A DNA stretch of 15,015 nucleotides from an uncultured Cloacibacillus sp. (GTDB taxonomy: Bacteria > Synergistota > Synergistia > Synergistales > Synergistaceae): the NCBI GenBank assembly GCA_934511335.1, contig CAKSWL010000021.1, positions 1-15,015 of the forward strand, written 5' to 3'. The position numbers and the translations under genes were made by a program. The notes beneath the pieces were generated by a model. It searched no databases, was not told the origin of the DNA, and saw nothing but the letters and a program-made list of their open reading frames with translations. Below, piece after piece: positions 14,044 to 15,015 of the stretch (positions are counted from its first letter, which is position 1; each line of letters begins with the position of its first letter).

Positions 14044-14862
14044 CTAGTCTTTATTGAGCAGGGCTAAGATGCTGTCGCTGTAGGCCTTTGTGCGCAGATG
14101 TCCCTCTTCGTAGCATTCTTTTACCGTGGCTTTGAAGGCGTTCTGTTCGAGGTTGTAGAGCTGACGCACGGAAATGCCGCCGGGGGTGCTGGTCTCGGCG
14201 AGGAGGCCGCCGATGTTGTCGATGTTGTTCTCCCAAACTTTAAGGCAGCCTTCGACGGTGCCGAAGGCCATCTTCGCAGCCGTTTTATGGTCGATGCCGA
14301 GCAGCAGCGCCGATTCTACGAGCCCTTGGAAGAAGGCGTAAACGGGCGCGGGGCCGGTGAGCGAGGTTATCGCGTTGATCTTGTCTTCGCCGAGGGCGAG
14401 GCAGGTGCCCATCGCGCCGAATATCTTCATCAGGTCAGCCTTCTGGGGGGCGCCTACTTTGGCGTTGAAGGCGACGGCGATGACCCCATGGCCGATGCGG
14501 CTCGGAGGATTGGGCAGGGCGCGCGCCACCATCGCTCCGGGGACGTTGTTCTCATAGAGCGCCATGGGGATGCCGGAAGAGATAGAAACGATCGTCTTGC
14601 CGGTAAAATCGTAGGCGCCAAGCGTCTTGGCCATATCGATGGCGTTGTCCGAACGCACGCACATAAAGACGTAATCGGCGGCCGCAATCATATCTTTCGG
14701 CCCGCAGCAGACGGTGAGGCCGTACTTTTCGCTCATATAGGCGAGTCGTTCGGCGCTTACGTCGTAGAGAAAAATTTCCGCCGGTTTGGCGATGCCGCTG
14801 GCCGTAATTTTCTGGCTTAGAATCTCCGCGATCGCGCCTGAACCCATGAATCCTATTTTCAT
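14044..14862 (-). CDS. Pyrroline-5-carboxylate reductase family protein
   Basis: 272 residues, the usual length for ProC. The N-terminal Rossmann fold opens MKIGFMGSGAIAE with the GxGxxA dinucleotide motif (7-12). The family ALPNPPSRIGHGV segment (115-127) and the C-terminal dimerisation domain (about 165-272) with TGPAPVYAFF (169-178) and STPGGISV (225-232) are present. The usual SGSGPAY and SPGGTT motifs are altered here, so a related imino-acid or ketimine reductase role is possible instead of proline synthesis. GGAG lies 9 bases before the ATG at 14862, inside the last codons of the upstream membrane gene, only three bases away. The two are co-transcribed, and the hairpin at 13974 ends the unit. 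Family reaction: NAD(P)H-dependent reduction of 1-pyrroline-5-carboxylate to proline in the cytoplasm. Confidence 0.88.
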   Translation of the reverse strand: MKIGFMGSGAIAEILSQKITASGIAKPAEIFLYDVSAERLAYMSEKYGLTVCCGPKDMIAAADYVFMCVRSDNAIDMAKTLGAYDFTGKTIVSISSGIPMALYENNVPGAMVARALPNPPSRIGHGVIAVAFNAKVGAPQKADLMKIFGAMGTCLALGEDKINAITSLTGPAPVYAFFQGLVESALLLGIDHKTAAKMAFGTVEGCLKVWENNIDNIGGLLAETSTPGGISVRQLYNLEQNAFKATVKECYEEGHLRTKAYSDSILALLNKD

Positions 14863-14865
14863 TGT

Positions 14866-15015
14866 CTACCACTCCTGTATGTTATTAGTTTTTTTATAGA
14901 CTTTAGCGCTGAGCGGTATGATCGCCGCCGCTGCTAAGAATATGCTTGCGTAGATTATTTTGTAGGCCAGCGCCGCGCTGCCCGTGATATTGATGAAGAA
15001 CTCCATGATTATCGG
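14866..15015 (-). CDS. C-terminal end of a membrane transport protein (partial)
   Basis: The minus-strand frame is open from the window edge to TAG at 14866-14868 and gives 49 residues: PIIMEFFINITGSAALAYKI, then a hydrophobic helix IIYASIFLAAAAIIPLSAKV, then a short basic-polar tail ending NNIQEW. This resembles the last helix and cytoplasmic tail of a major-facilitator-type transporter, but the fragment is too short to name the family. Its stop is three bases before the reductase ATG and its last codons form that gene's ribosome site, so the two are coupled. It may transport the reductase's substrate or product. Confidence 0.65.
   Translation of the reverse strand, partial: PIIMEFFINITGSAALAYKIIYASIFLAAAAIIPLSAKVYKKTNNIQEW

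Noticed and set aside
14098..14820. 240-codon plus-strand frame opposite the reductase gene
   Set aside because: Antisense shadow of a gene with a clear Rossmann and ProC signature.

Overview
The window reads as chromosomal DNA from an anaerobic, amino-acid- or organic-acid-fermenting diderm bacterium, GC-rich apart from one AT-rich gap. The pointers are a sodium-pumping biotin-dependent decarboxylase, a PutP-type symporter, a cobalamin riboswitch, and a peptide/nickel-type binding protein with no lipobox cysteine, which suits a periplasm. The set would fit a Synergistota member such as Cloacibacillus or Synergistes, but that is inference from gene content and style; there is no phylogenetic marker here.

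Region 1 (1-1940, plus strand) is the end of a decarboxylase operon: the C-terminus of the small OadG/MmdD-like subunit, the biotin carrier with a long Ala-Pro linker, and the sodium-translocating beta subunit. Methylmalonyl-CoA decarboxylase is the most likely enzyme, but the carboxyltransferase subunit that would settle this lies outside the window. The operon ends in a strong bidirectional terminator shared with the convergent transporter operon.

Region 2 (1966-7476, minus strand) is a complete peptide/nickel-class ABC importer in the order permease, permease, binding protein, ATPase, ATPase. Its leader holds a sigma-70-like promoter, a cobalamin riboswitch and an intrinsic terminator in that order. 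I infer that uptake is switched off when cobalamin is plentiful, so the cargo is probably cobalt, a corrinoid or another compound tied to B12. Methylmalonyl-CoA metabolism normally uses an adenosylcobalamin mutase, so regions 1 and 2 may be linked in physiology.

Region 3 (about 7465-8080) is a boundary: a C-terminal transposase remnant, then an AT-rich gap of about 300 bases holding a perfect 8+8 palindrome that looks like an operator.

Region 4 (8081-13810, plus strand) is a five-gene operon: SSS-family symporter, arginase/agmatinase-family ureohydrolase, nitrilase-superfamily amidohydrolase, PucR/CdaR-type regulator and an M20-peptidase homologue. It looks like uptake and hydrolysis of a guanidino, ureido or amide compound under a dedicated regulator. 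Two members depart from family chemistry: the ureohydrolase has Cys in place of a metal-binding His, and the M20 protein lacks most canonical metal and catalytic acidic residues. This operon is the best candidate for an undescribed system.

Region 5 (13811-15015) holds an unassigned GC-rich structured stretch, a terminator, and on the minus strand a pyrroline-5-carboxylate-reductase-family gene directly downstream of a membrane protein that runs off the window edge. I saw no tRNA, rRNA, CRISPR array or intact insertion sequence.
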